Positions 35,525-44,368 of a stretch of 64,000 bases of DNA are shown here, one piece after another. This DNA is from Kaistella jeonii (lineage in GTDB: Bacteria; Bacteroidota; Bacteroidia; Flavobacteriales; Weeksellaceae). Numbering within the stretch: position 1 is the first letter of the stretch; every line of letters begins with the position of its first letter. Under the pieces are notes generated by a model, which saw only the letters and a list, made by a program, of their open reading frames with translations, was not told the DNA's origin and searched no databases. The stretch is from positions 434,001 through 498,000 of the forward strand of contig NZ_JSYL01000001.1 of NCBI RefSeq assembly GCF_000812865.1, in the 5' to 3' direction. The position numbers and the translations under genes are program-made.

Positions 35525-35561
35525 AGCACTGCCTAAAAATCCTTAAATTTGGTGCACTTGC

Positions 35562-35633
35562 GGCTTCATAGTTCAACGGATAGAATAAGAGTTTCCTAAA
35601 CTTTAGATCCGGGTTCGATTCCCGGTGAAGCTA
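35562..35633 (+). tRNA. tRNA-Arg(CCT)
   Basis: 72 nt. Acceptor GGCTTCA/TGAAGCT (G1-T72 wobble), D arm GTTC/GAAT, anticodon stem AGAGT/ACTTT with loop TTCCTAA (anticodon CCT), T arm CCGGG-TTCGATT-CCCGG, discriminator A. CCA is not encoded. Confidence 0.92.
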
Positions 35634-35644
35634 CTAAAACAAAG

Positions 35645-35699
35645 AGCCAGGTAAAAAGTAAAAAGAAACCTGTTTCGCTCTTTTACTTTCCACCTGGCT
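35645..35699. terminator. long hairpin between tRNA-Arg and the M28 peptidase gene
   Basis: AGCCAGGT pairs with ACCTGGCT, and inner AAAGTAAAAG-type arms extend the stem. It lies between convergent units and is followed by T-rich sequence on both strands, so it may terminate both. Confidence 0.6.
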
Positions 35700-35723
35700 A
35701 TTTTAACTTTTGCCTTGGCTATT

Positions 35724-36734
35724 TTATTTCTTATCCACTACAATTCGGTCTTTTCTATTCGCCAATTCCCAGGCAGTCGCAAAAACCAATTGGGTACGTT
35801 TTTGTAAAGCAACATAATCAATTTTATCTGGAGTGTCACTTGGTTTGTGATAATCGGCGTGAATGCCGTCAAAGTAAAAGGCAACTGGCACTCCATTTTT
35901 TGCAAAATTGTAATGATCTGAACGGTAATACAATCTTTCTGTGTCATTAGGATCGTCATATTTGTAATTGAGTTCTAATTTCGTCGTGGTATCATTCGCT
36001 GCAACATTGATCTTTTTTAATTCTTTACTCAACATTTCTGAACCAATTACGTAAACATAATCTTTTCCGCAATTCGCTGGATCGCATCTTCCGATCATAT
36101 CGATATTCAGATCTACCACCGTATTTGCCATAGGAAAAACAGGGTTTTCTGAATAATATTTGGAACCTAAAAGTCCGTGTTCTTCTCCCGTAACATGTAA
36201 AAATAAGATCGAACGTTTGGGTCCATTTCCAGATTTTTTCGCCATTTGAAAAGCTTTTGCAATTTCCAGAACGGCAACTGTTCCACCTCCGTCGTCATCG
36301 GCTCCGTTGTAAATTTGACCATCTTTCATTCCGAGATGATCATAATGCGCAGAAATCACAATTACTTCTTCCGGTTTTTCTGAACCTTCGATGAAGGCTA
36401 AAATATTCTCAGATTCGTGTAAGTTTCCACGTCTTCCCATCAAAGCTTCTTTCGGAACAATTTGATAATAAGAATTCATTGATTTTGGATGGGAAACTCC
36501 CATTTTTTGATACTGTTCAATCAAATAACGACCAGCTTTTTTCTGACCTTCACTTCCAGTATTTCGTCCTTCCATTTCATCTGACGCTACGACATAAAGA
36601 TTGGTTTTTAAATCAGCAGAAGTAATTGATTCGTAGGATTTTTTAAAGGGAGAACCTGAATAAGATAGATTAGCCGCACAACTTTGTAGCAAAGCAAACG
36701 CAATAATGGGTATTAGAAACTTTGAATTTTTCAT
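35724..36734 (-). CDS. M28 family metallopeptidase lipoprotein
   Basis: 336 aa. The signal peptide ends in lipobox LLQSC (Cys19), so the enzyme is probably anchored in the outer membrane or periplasm. M28 di-zinc motifs are all present: ISAHYDHLGM, NGADDDGGGTVAVLE, TGEEHGLLGSKYY (catalytic Glu), LNIDMIGR and RSDHYNFAKNGVPVAFYFDG. Members are aminopeptidases for exported peptides. The gene is divergent from methionine aminotransferase (89-bp gap) and its 3' end faces the tRNA-Arg hairpin. Confidence 0.92.
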   Translation of the reverse strand: MKNSKFLIPIIAFALLQSCAANLSYSGSPFKKSYESITSADLKTNLYVVASDEMEGRNTGSEGQKKAGRYLIEQYQKMGVSHPKSMNSYYQIVPKEALMGRRGNLHESENILAFIEGSEKPEEVIVISAHYDHLGMKDGQIYNGADDDGGGTVAVLEIAKAFQMAKKSGNGPKRSILFLHVTGEEHGLLGSKYYSENPVFPMANTVVDLNIDMIGRCDPANCGKDYVYVIGSEMLSKELKKINVAANDTTTKLELNYKYDDPNDTERLYYRSDHYNFAKNGVPVAFYFDGIHADYHKPSDTPDKIDYVALQKRTQLVFATAWELANRKDRIVVDKK

Positions 36735-36823
36735 GTATTAATCAATTTTTGAAGTCTAAAGATAAGTTTAATTTTTAGGATAAGTCCATCGGATTTTTCA
36801 GTAATTTTGATAAAAAGTAAAAT

Positions 36824-37972
36824 ATGTTTCTTCCCAAAAAGCATTCTGATTCCGGCAGTACAATCTTTTCTGAAATGACTATACTCGCTCAAAAACAGGA
36901 GGCTGTAAATCTTTCTCAAGGATTTCCTGATTACGAAATTGATAACCGTTTGAAAAAACTATTGTGTGAAGGAACAGAAAAAAACTTCAATCAATATGCA
37001 CCGATGCCGGGAAATCCCCTACTCATTGAAAACCTTATTGAATTTAATAAGCAGAGAACAATTCCAATTTCTATCACAAAAGAAAATATTACTATTTCTC
37101 CTGGTGCGACGTATGGAATTTACACGGCATTAGCTTCTATAATTAGTTTTGGCGATGAAGTAATTGTTCTCGAACCCAATTATGATTCTTATGTTCCCGC
37201 CATTGAAATGAATGGTGGAAAATCAGTTTTCGTAAGTCTTAATGATGATTTTAAAGTAGATTTTGAAGCTTTGAAACAAGCCATTGCTGAGAAATCAAAA
37301 GCCATTATCATCAATTCACCTCATAATCCTTCGGGCAAGATCTGGAAAAAAGAAGATTGGGAAAAACTATCCAACATCATCGAAGACACCGAAATCATCA
37401 TCATTTCAGATGAAGTTTATGATATTCTAACTTACGATGACAGAGAATTTTACAGTGCTTTTCATCATCCAAAACTTCGGGAAAGGTGTTTCAGTATTTT
37501 TTCTTTTGGCAAAATGTTCCATATCACAGGCTGGAAAGTCGGTTACATTTTAGCTTCTCCCGAACTTTCTGAAGCCTATCGACGCGTTCATCAATATCTC
37601 GCTTTTAGCGTAAATGCTCCGGCTCAATATGCTTTAGCAAAATATCTGGAAGTTTTTGATCGAAATGTTAACATCAAATTGATGCAGGAAAAAAGAGATT
37701 TCTTCCTCAATGAATTTCAAAATTTGCCATTTACTTTAAATGAAAAAGCCGAAGCTGGATATTTTCAAATTCTCAATTTTAAAAATATTTCTGACCTTTC
37801 TGATAAAGACTTTGCTGTTTGGCTGACGGAAAAAGCGAAAGTCGCGACCATTCCGGTTTCTGCCTTTTATCATGATCAAAAAAGTACAGGAAACGTGAGA
37901 TTTTGTTTTGCGAAAAAAGAGGAAACTATTTTAAAAGCCATCCAAAATTTAAAAGAGCATCTCAATTATTGA
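36824..37972 (+). CDS. methionine aminotransferase (YbdL-like)
   Basis: 382 aa PLP-dependent class I/II aminotransferase. Close in pattern to E. coli YbdL: FSEMTILAQKQEAVNLSQGFPD near the start, SPGATYGIYTAL, INSPHNPSGK, IISDEVYDILTYD and the PLP lysine K230 in SFGKMFHITGWKVGY. Likely transfers the amino group from methionine to a 2-oxo acid, as in the methionine salvage or related metabolism. Divergent from the M28 peptidase. The start ATG follows a short AT-rich leader. Confidence 0.9.
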   Translation: MFLPKKHSDSGSTIFSEMTILAQKQEAVNLSQGFPDYEIDNRLKKLLCEGTEKNFNQYAPMPGNPLLIENLIEFNKQRTIPISITKENITISPGATYGIYTALASIISFGDEVIVLEPNYDSYVPAIEMNGGKSVFVSLNDDFKVDFEALKQAIAEKSKAIIINSPHNPSGKIWKKEDWEKLSNIIEDTEIIIISDEVYDILTYDDREFYSAFHHPKLRERCFSIFSFGKMFHITGWKVGYILASPELSEAYRRVHQYLAFSVNAPAQYALAKYLEVFDRNVNIKLMQEKRDFFLNEFQNLPFTLNEKAEAGYFQILNFKNISDLSDKDFAVWLTEKAKVATIPVSAFYHDQKSTGNVRFCFAKKEETILKAIQNLKEHLNY

Positions 37973-38046
37973 GAAAACAGATTCAAACAATTGAGGAAAT
38001 TCTGCGCCAGAAATTTCTTATTGATTAACTTTAATAAAATTAAACG

Positions 38047-39384
38047 ATGATTAAAACCAGACCTTTTTCAATAATTCCCAAGAAAATAATTGTAACCTCC
38101 TTAATCTGTTTTATGTCAATCTCTTCAATTGCTCAAACTAAAAAAACAGTGCTCACTGCACAGGAAAGCGATCCTATAAAATTAGGTTAGATGCAAGGTT
38201 TTCCACCACCAAAAGATAAAATTCTCAACGCCGCCGACGGTTCCTTTTTCAATTTCCCCGCCATTCGCTGGAGCGTTGTTCACATGCGGGAACTCATGCC
38301 AACCGTTGAAGTTTCCCGTGGTTTAGATGCGCCGAAACCTTTAACTTATCAATTGGATAAAAACATCGATGCGCTGGAATTTCTTCCTTTGGGCGAAAAA
38401 CAAAAGATGTCTTGGGAAGCTTCTCTTCAAAAGAATTATGTAGATGGAATTTTAATTTTACATAAAGGAAATATCGTTTATGAAAAATATTTCGGTGCTT
38501 TAAAAGAAGATAAAGTGCACGCTGTTATGTCCCTCACCAAATCATTCACCGGAACTTTAGCATCGATTTTAGTTGCTGAAGGTTTGCTTGATGAAAATAA
38601 AAAAGTAGTCGAATATGTTCCTGAATTAAAGAATTCTGCCTTCGCCGACGCGACCGTTCGACAGGTGATGGACATGACGACCGCTTTAAAGTACAGCGAA
38701 GAATACGCCAATCCAAAAGCCGAGATCTGGGATTTTTCTGCCGCCGGAAATCCTTTACCAAAACCGAAAGATTATAAAGGTCCGATCGGATATTATGCTT
38801 ATTTAGAAACCGTTAAAAAACAGGGAACTCACGGTGAAATCTTCGGCTACAAAACTGTCAACGCCGATGCTTTAGGCTGGATCATTTCTAAAGTCACGGG
38901 AAAATCAGTCGCAGAATTATTATCAGCAAAGATCTGGTCAAAACTCGGAATGGAACAATCTGCTTATTATCAGGTGGATGCTTTAGGAATTCCTTTTGCA
39001 GGCGGTGGATTTAATGCCGGATTGCGAGATCTCGCACGTTTTGGTGAACTCATCAGAAATAAAGGAAATTTTAATGGTCAGCAACTTTTCCCCGCTCCAG
39101 CAGTTGAAGATATTGAAAAAGGCGGCAACAAAATTGCTTTTGAAAAATCCGGACATCCATTATTAAAAGGTTGGTCTTACCGAAATATGTGGTGGATGAC
39201 CGAGAATTCCCACGGTGCTTTTGCCGCGCGTGGCGTTTATGGACAAACGATTTATATCGATCCAAAAGCTGAAATGGTGATTGTAAGAATGGCGTCGCAG
39301 CCCACTGCCGATAACAGTGCCAATGATCCATGGTCATTGCCCGCTTATGAAAAAATAGCAGACTATTTAATGAATAAAAAATAA
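38047..39384 (+). pseudogene. serine hydrolase (class C beta-lactamase family) with in-frame TAG
   Basis: An ATG at 38047 opens a signal peptide (ending SSIAQ) and runs in frame to TAG at 38188-38190; the same frame continues without another stop to 39384. The coding part after the stop is 397 aa with the SxxK motif in SLTKSFTG and GYKTVNADALGW. The residues around the stop (IKLG*MQGFPPPKDK) suggest a Trp codon TGG changed to TAG. If not a sequencing error, the product would lose its export signal, although re-initiation at ATG 38191 is possible. The downstream gene is an SDR 10 bases away. Confidence 0.75.
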
Positions 39385-39394
39385 ATTTAAAAAT

Positions 39395-40168
39395 ATGAAT
39401 ACTTCCACATTGTTTGATTTAAAAGGAAAAACCGCCATCGTAACCGGCGGTGGAAACGGAATCGGAAAAGCCAGCTGTAAAATGCTCGCCGCGTTCGGAG
39501 CCAACGTTGTCGTGTCTGACTATAATTTAGATGCCGCAAAAGAAGTCGCGCAGGAAATAGAAAAAGACGGTGGTTCAGCCATCGCCATCGATTGTGATGT
39601 CACCAAAGATGAAGCCCTCGTTCGCCTGGTTGATGAATCTGTAAAACATTATGGAAATCTCAATATTTTAGTGAACAACGTCGGCGGTGGCGGAGCCGGA
39701 CAAGAAGATCCAACAAAAATCGAAGTCGCGCAGTTTAAAAAAGTATTTGAAATGAACGTTTTCAGCATGTGGCGATTGTGTCAGTTGGTCGCGCCGCACA
39801 TGATTGAATCCGGTTATGGAAGCATCATCAATATGTCCTCAATGGCGAGTATTAATACAAGTCCGGCAATCAGCGCGTATGCATCTTCAAAAGCTGCCGT
39901 AAATCACATGACCAAAAATTTAGCCTTCGATTATGGTCCACATATCCGCGTAAATGCGATTGGTCCAGGTGCAGTTCGTACGCATGCTTTGTCCACGGTT
40001 TTAACTCCGGAAATTGAAAAAACCATGTTGGCTCATACGCCTTTACAACGTTTGGGCGAAGCTGATGACATCGCAGGAGCCGTACTTTATTTCGCTTCCC
40101 CGGTTTCCAGTTGGGTGAGCGGACAGGTTTTATTTGTGAATGGTGGCGGAAGTCAGACTTTGGATTAG
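39395..40168 (+). CDS. SDR family oxidoreductase, 7-alpha-hydroxysteroid dehydrogenase-like
   Basis: 257 aa short-chain dehydrogenase. NAD(P) motif TGGGNGIG at 17-24, NNVGG, catalytic Ser region INMSSMAS and the Tyr-Lys pair in SAYASSK. The C-terminal half (RVNAIGPGAVRTHALSTV, LTPEIEKTMLAHTPLQRLGE, SSWVSGQVLFVNGGG) tracks the E. coli HdhA sequence closely. The real substrate could be another secondary alcohol. The start codon lies 10 bases after the broken serine hydrolase gene, so they probably form one unit. Confidence 0.9.
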   Translation: MNTSTLFDLKGKTAIVTGGGNGIGKASCKMLAAFGANVVVSDYNLDAAKEVAQEIEKDGGSAIAIDCDVTKDEALVRLVDESVKHYGNLNILVNNVGGGGAGQEDPTKIEVAQFKKVFEMNVFSMWRLCQLVAPHMIESGYGSIINMSSMASINTSPAISAYASSKAAVNHMTKNLAFDYGPHIRVNAIGPGAVRTHALSTVLTPEIEKTMLAHTPLQRLGEADDIAGAVLYFASPVSSWVSGQVLFVNGGGSQTLD

Positions 40169-40190
40169 ATTTTAGATTTTAGATTTTAGA
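40168..40190 (+). repeat. heptamer repeat ATTTTAG, about 3 units
   Basis: Direct tandem repeat at the 3' end of the SDR gene. The same heptamer is repeated four times at 43884-43911, beyond the dnaE2 start. Confidence 0.7.
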
Positions 40191-40392
40191 TAAAATTTCG
40201 AAAATATAATTGACCAGTGAAGTTTTCTTTGCTGGTTTTTTATGGCAGACATTTCCGCCTTCCGTTCCCGCTTCCGCCGCGGCGGGCTGCAGATGGGATT
40301 TTAAAATTGATAATAGAATGTTCGATTTCCACTGCACATTTTTTAGTAGTTTGGTTTTATGGAAAGAATTAAACAAGGTAGAGAAATTAAAG

Positions 40393-40694
40393 ATGGAAAC
40401 GAAAAATAAAAACATCAAGACTTTCGCTGAACATCTTGACAAAAGACACGGCAAAATAGATACAGAAGCAAGAACTAACTTTGAAATTAAAGCCAAATCT
40501 TTTGCAATTGGGAGTTAATTAAAGAAGAAAGAAAATTAGCAAACATGACCCAGAAACAACTTGCGGACAAAATTGGAGCTAAAAAAAGTTTTATTTCAAG
40601 AATCTAAAACCGACACAGCGACATTCAACTTTCAACACTTTACAAATTAATTGAAATGGGATGTGGACGAAAAATCAACTCGACCATTCAGTAA
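40393..40694 (+). pseudogene. decayed XRE antitoxin-like gene
   Basis: METKNKNIKTFAEHLDKRHG... reads in one frame to FAIGS then stops (40516-40518). Shifting the frame by one base at about 40511 continues GELIKEERKLANMTQKQ, then KIGAKKSFISRI, then a stop in place of Glu (TAA at 40604-40606), then HSDIQLSTLYKLIEMG and a final stop. This is a HigA/XRE-type helix-turn-helix protein with one frameshift and one nonsense change. Upstream bases (40330-40392) read WKELNKVEKLK and could be the remnant of a RelE/HigB toxin, but that is weak. Confidence 0.6.
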
Positions 40695-40808
40695 TAACTA
40701 ATCTTTTTTAACAAACTAGAAATTCTCTTTGCTAAGTGAAACGCCTTTGCGTCCGTAATTTAAAGAGTCATTTTTTTCCAAAACCTTCACGTCTTTGCGT
40801 TAAAAATT

Positions 40809-43800
40809 CTACTTCACCACCATTTTATTCCGCGGCAAACCAATCTCATGTTCCTGCGGATAAGGATTTCTCGTCGTCATACTCACATCTTCATTTATTT
40901 TTTTGTGGACTTCATAACTTTTCTGCTGATCTTCCGCATATCTTGGATCTGGAATAAAAGGCATTTTTGCCATCTTGAAAATCGTGATCGTGGGGAAATG
41001 AAAATCAACTTCCACCATTCCCAACAACAAATAACAACCACCGCCTTGGAAAGGATACTTCTGTAAATTATCCGGAAAATGAGCGGTGTCGAAAAAGTTT
41101 CCTTCTGAATCAATCCAAGTTCCGAAAAACATGGTTCCTTTCTTGGTTGGAACGTGTTTTCTTGAAATTAAATAGGCCAACATTCTCACCTGTCGTTTAT
41201 GATGCCGCGGTAAATGTCTTGCCATTATGATACTGCGATATTTCGTCTGCAACAAATCAAAAGGACTGCAGGAAACGCAAAATCCGAGAATTTCTATTTC
41301 ATCAAAAGCATCTTCAAACCGGTTTCTTTTCAACACAGGAAGTTGATATTCCTGAACGGGAGTTTCAAAAAAAGTCGGTAATCGATATTCAGGTTTGAAA
41401 TGGATCATGAGCAATCGCGCTTCAATCAAAAGTTCATTTTTAGGTTTGCCCGTAAAACGAAAAGCACCAACAAAAATCAAAGTTTGCAACGTTTCAATTC
41501 CGACCGGAACACGTTTGATAAAGTTTTCTAAAGAAGTATAATCTCCATTTTTTCTTCTTTCTTCCGGAATAAAATTGGCAATTCTGCTTTCGAGTTTTTC
41601 AATATGCATAAAGCCTAAAAAAACATCTTCCCCATAAACCGTCGTTTCAAATAAACCTTTATTGACGCACGGATTATGAATTTTTCCACCGCCCATTCTG
41701 CATTCGTGCACATACACTTCTGTCCGGTAAAAACCACCGCCATTATTTATGGCAGAAACCATAAATTCAATCGGATAATAGACCTTTAAGTACAAACTTT
41801 GATAACTTTCTACGGCATAAGACGCGGAATGTGCTTTACAAAATGAATAACCCGCAAAAGATTCAATCTGTCGATATACTTCTTTGGATAATTGTTCCGG
41901 ATGTCCTTGTCGGGAACAAGATTCGAAAAAATGTTCTCGAACTTCTTGGAGCTTTTGAATCGACCGACTTTTTCCACTCATCGCCCGTCGCAACACATCG
42001 CCATCATCTGCAGAAACACCTCCGAAATGCAAGGCAATTTTAATAACATCTTCCTGATAAACCATAATTCCGTAAGTTTCCCCGAGTTGCTCTTTAAAAA
42101 CATCATGAAAATATTCAAACTTCGTCGGATTATTATGACGGAAAATATATTCCTTCATCATACCACTTTTCGCCACACCCGGACGAATAATGGAAGAAGC
42201 CGCCACCAAAGTTTTGTAATCTTCGCATTTCAAACGCCGCAATAATCCACGCATTGCCGGACTTTCAATATAAAAACACCCGATTGTTTTTCCCTTGCTT
42301 AGAAAATCGTTACAATTTTTATCATTTTTAAAAACGGTGGTTTTATGAATATCAATCGTAATTCCCTGATTTTTCTTTACGAGTTCCAAAGTGTCCTTGA
42401 TCGTTCCTAATCCGCGCTGAGACAGAATATCAAACTTTTCAAAGCCAATATCTTCCGCAACATTCATATCAAATTGTACAATCGGAAAACCTTTTGGTGG
42501 CATTTCCAAAGCGGTATAATTGGTGATCGGTTCCTGGGAAATAATGATTCCACAAGAATGCATACTGCGTTGATTCGGGAATTTCTCCAGCAACATTCCG
42601 TATTTTTGGACGAGTTTCACGACTTTATTATCATCGTGCGTTGCCATGGGATTTTTCGCCAGAACATCGAGTTCTTCTTTGGGTAAACCAAAAGCTTTCC
42701 CAACTTCCCGAAAGATGGAGCGATACTTAAATTCGACATTGGTTCCACAAAAAGCGACATGCTCTCTTCCGTAGCGTTCAAAAATATATTTCAAAATTTC
42801 GTCCCGTTCGCGCCAACTCCAGTCAATATCAAAATCGGGCGGATTATTTCGGTTTTTATTGAGGAAACGCTCAAAATAAAGATTGAGTTCGATGGGACAA
42901 ATTTCTGTAATTCCGAGCAAATAACTCACGATACTATTGGCGCCACTTCCCCGTCCTACATGCAGAAAACCACGACTCATGCTGTATTTTACAATATCTA
43001 AAGTGATCAAAAAATAGCCCGAAAAGTTCAGATCGGTAATTACTTTTAATTCTTTTTCAATGCGATCAATGACCTCTTTTGATTTTTCCGGATATCTTTT
43101 TTCCAAGCCATCGTAGGCGAATTTCCTTAAAAGCGCATCGTCATTTTTTTTATTTCGCGTAAAATGGATTTTATTTTTAGGCGTTTTAAAATCAAAATTG
43201 AAAGAACATTCATCTAAAATAAATTGAGTATTTTCAATGATTATCGGATATCTTTTAAACTTCTCTAAAATAGTTTCGACAGACTGAAAAATTTCATTTG
43301 GATAACAGCAATCTTTTTCCGAGAGTTTTGAAATTAAAGTATTCTGATCGATCGTCCTTAAAATTTTATGAAGATTAAACTCCTTTTTTGTTTTAAAAGT
43401 AATCGGATGCAAAATGACCATTTTATCTGAAAATCTCTTCCATTCCGGTCTTATTAAAAGATTCAATTCTTCTGCCCGAATTCCGATAAATTCGTTCTCC
43501 TTTAAAATTTCCGGAATATTTTGAAGCGGATAAATCACAAAAACTTTCTCAAAATCAGGAGAAACCTGTGGAAGTTCTGCGCCATCACAATTATGATTCG
43601 TGAGCAAACGGTTGATCTCGGCAATTCCGGTTTCGTCTTTTGCGATCGTAATATATAGGAGTTGATTTTCTTTGCGGATTTCTACGCCGACAATGGGTTT
43701 GATGTCAAATTTTTCACATTCTTTTTTAAAATCATAAATCGCTGTAACGGTATTGATATCAGTTAACACCAATTCTTTTGCGCCGGAATCGACTGCTTGA

Positions 43801-43868
43801 TTCACGAGTTCTTCAACCGATAAAGTGCCGTAACGTAAGCTGTGGAAAGTGTGGGAATTGAGGAACAC
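40809..43868 (-). CDS. dnaE2: error-prone DNA polymerase III alpha (DnaE2 type)
   Basis: 1019 aa C-family polymerase, shorter than replicative DnaE. The N-terminal PHP domain starts MFLNSHTFHSLRYGTLSVEELV. The active-site segment PPDFDIDWSWRERDE carries two catalytic Asp residues, and GFEKFDILSQRGLGT holds the third region. GFLHVGRGSGANSIVSYLLG and KAHSASYAVESYQSLYLK are family signatures. Together with DinB (same strand, upstream) and the divergent LexA-like regulator it forms an SOS mutagenesis cassette. A 500-bp gap with repeats separates it from dinB. Confidence 0.9.
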   Translation of the reverse strand: MFLNSHTFHSLRYGTLSVEELVNQAVDSGAKELVLTDINTVTAIYDFKKECEKFDIKPIVGVEIRKENQLLYITIAKDETGIAEINRLLTNHNCDGAELPQVSPDFEKVFVIYPLQNIPEILKENEFIGIRAEELNLLIRPEWKRFSDKMVILHPITFKTKKEFNLHKILRTIDQNTLISKLSEKDCCYPNEIFQSVETILEKFKRYPIIIENTQFILDECSFNFDFKTPKNKIHFTRNKKNDDALLRKFAYDGLEKRYPEKSKEVIDRIEKELKVITDLNFSGYFLITLDIVKYSMSRGFLHVGRGSGANSIVSYLLGITEICPIELNLYFERFLNKNRNNPPDFDIDWSWRERDEILKYIFERYGREHVAFCGTNVEFKYRSIFREVGKAFGLPKEELDVLAKNPMATHDDNKVVKLVQKYGMLLEKFPNQRSMHSCGIIISQEPITNYTALEMPPKGFPIVQFDMNVAEDIGFEKFDILSQRGLGTIKDTLELVKKNQGITIDIHKTTVFKNDKNCNDFLSKGKTIGCFYIESPAMRGLLRRLKCEDYKTLVAASSIIRPGVAKSGMMKEYIFRHNNPTKFEYFHDVFKEQLGETYGIMVYQEDVIKIALHFGGVSADDGDVLRRAMSGKSRSIQKLQEVREHFFESCSRQGHPEQLSKEVYRQIESFAGYSFCKAHSASYAVESYQSLYLKVYYPIEFMVSAINNGGGFYRTEVYVHECRMGGGKIHNPCVNKGLFETTVYGEDVFLGFMHIEKLESRIANFIPEERRKNGDYTSLENFIKRVPVGIETLQTLIFVGAFRFTGKPKNELLIEARLLMIHFKPEYRLPTFFETPVQEYQLPVLKRNRFEDAFDEIEILGFCVSCSPFDLLQTKYRSIIMARHLPRHHKRQVRMLAYLISRKHVPTKKGTMFFGTWIDSEGNFFDTAHFPDNLQKYPFQGGGCYLLLGMVEVDFHFPTITIFKMAKMPFIPDPRYAEDQQKSYEVHKKINEDVSMTTRNPYPQEHEIGLPRNKMVVK

Positions 43869-43883
43869 GATTATTAATTATGA

Positions 43884-43911
43884 ATTTTAGATTTTAGATT
43901 TTAGATTTTAG
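43884..43911 (+). repeat. heptamer repeat ATTTTAG, 4 units
   Basis: Four perfect tandem ATTTTAG units 16 bases upstream of the dnaE2 start codon. Same heptamer as at 40168-40190. Confidence 0.8.
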
Positions 43912-44020
43912 ATGAAATAATTCAAGTGTTTAAAACAGATTGTCATTAAAAATATAATCACAAGAGATTTTAAAAAATGAATTCTAAGTGAGAATTTAGA
44001 GCATAACTATATTATTCTTC

Positions 44021-44214
44021 TTCATTCTTTTGTCTTGAACCAAAAGTTCAAGACTGGAAACTCACCTAAAAATTAGAATTTAATCCTAAACTTCCAAACT
44101 CGCGCGAATCAAGATTGTTTTTTTAGACTTAAAATTCTGGCGCGCTTCAAACACTGGAAGTTTTTTAACGGCTCAAATTCTAATTTTTTTAACGGCTCCG
44201 TTTCCTAAGTCGGA
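44021..44214. repeat. dispersed palindromic repeat, copy A (intact)
   Basis: Begins with a small palindrome TCTTGAAC-CAAAA-GTTCAAGA (44034-44054). Then comes a large imperfect hairpin: 44068-44081 pairs exactly with 44175-44188, 44089-44096 with 44155-44162, and a GCGCG-containing inner arm. It fills the dinB-dnaE2 gap. A second copy, split by IS110, lies at 61765-61787 and 63117-63295. Confidence 0.7.
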
Positions 44215-44368
44215 GAAAAATACTTCATAATCACAAAGACCTCTTCAGAAATTGTAAAATCACCTTTTTTGGACTTTTGAGCATTTAAAAAAAGTAAGAA
44301 AACTTTTGTGACTTTTACTTCTCTTATTTATTGTTTTTTGATGGAATCAGTGAATCTTTGATTTGTGG

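Noticed and set aside
40736-40957. Plus-strand frame of 73 codons starting KRLCVRNLKSHF
   Set aside because: Overlaps the dnaE2 3' end antisense; the first part is repeat-like CTTTGCGT text rather than a gene.
44021-44214. Integron attC-type recombination site
   Set aside because: The palindrome has GCGCG arms but no RYYYAAC/GTTRRRY core pair and no integrase gene or cassette array nearby.
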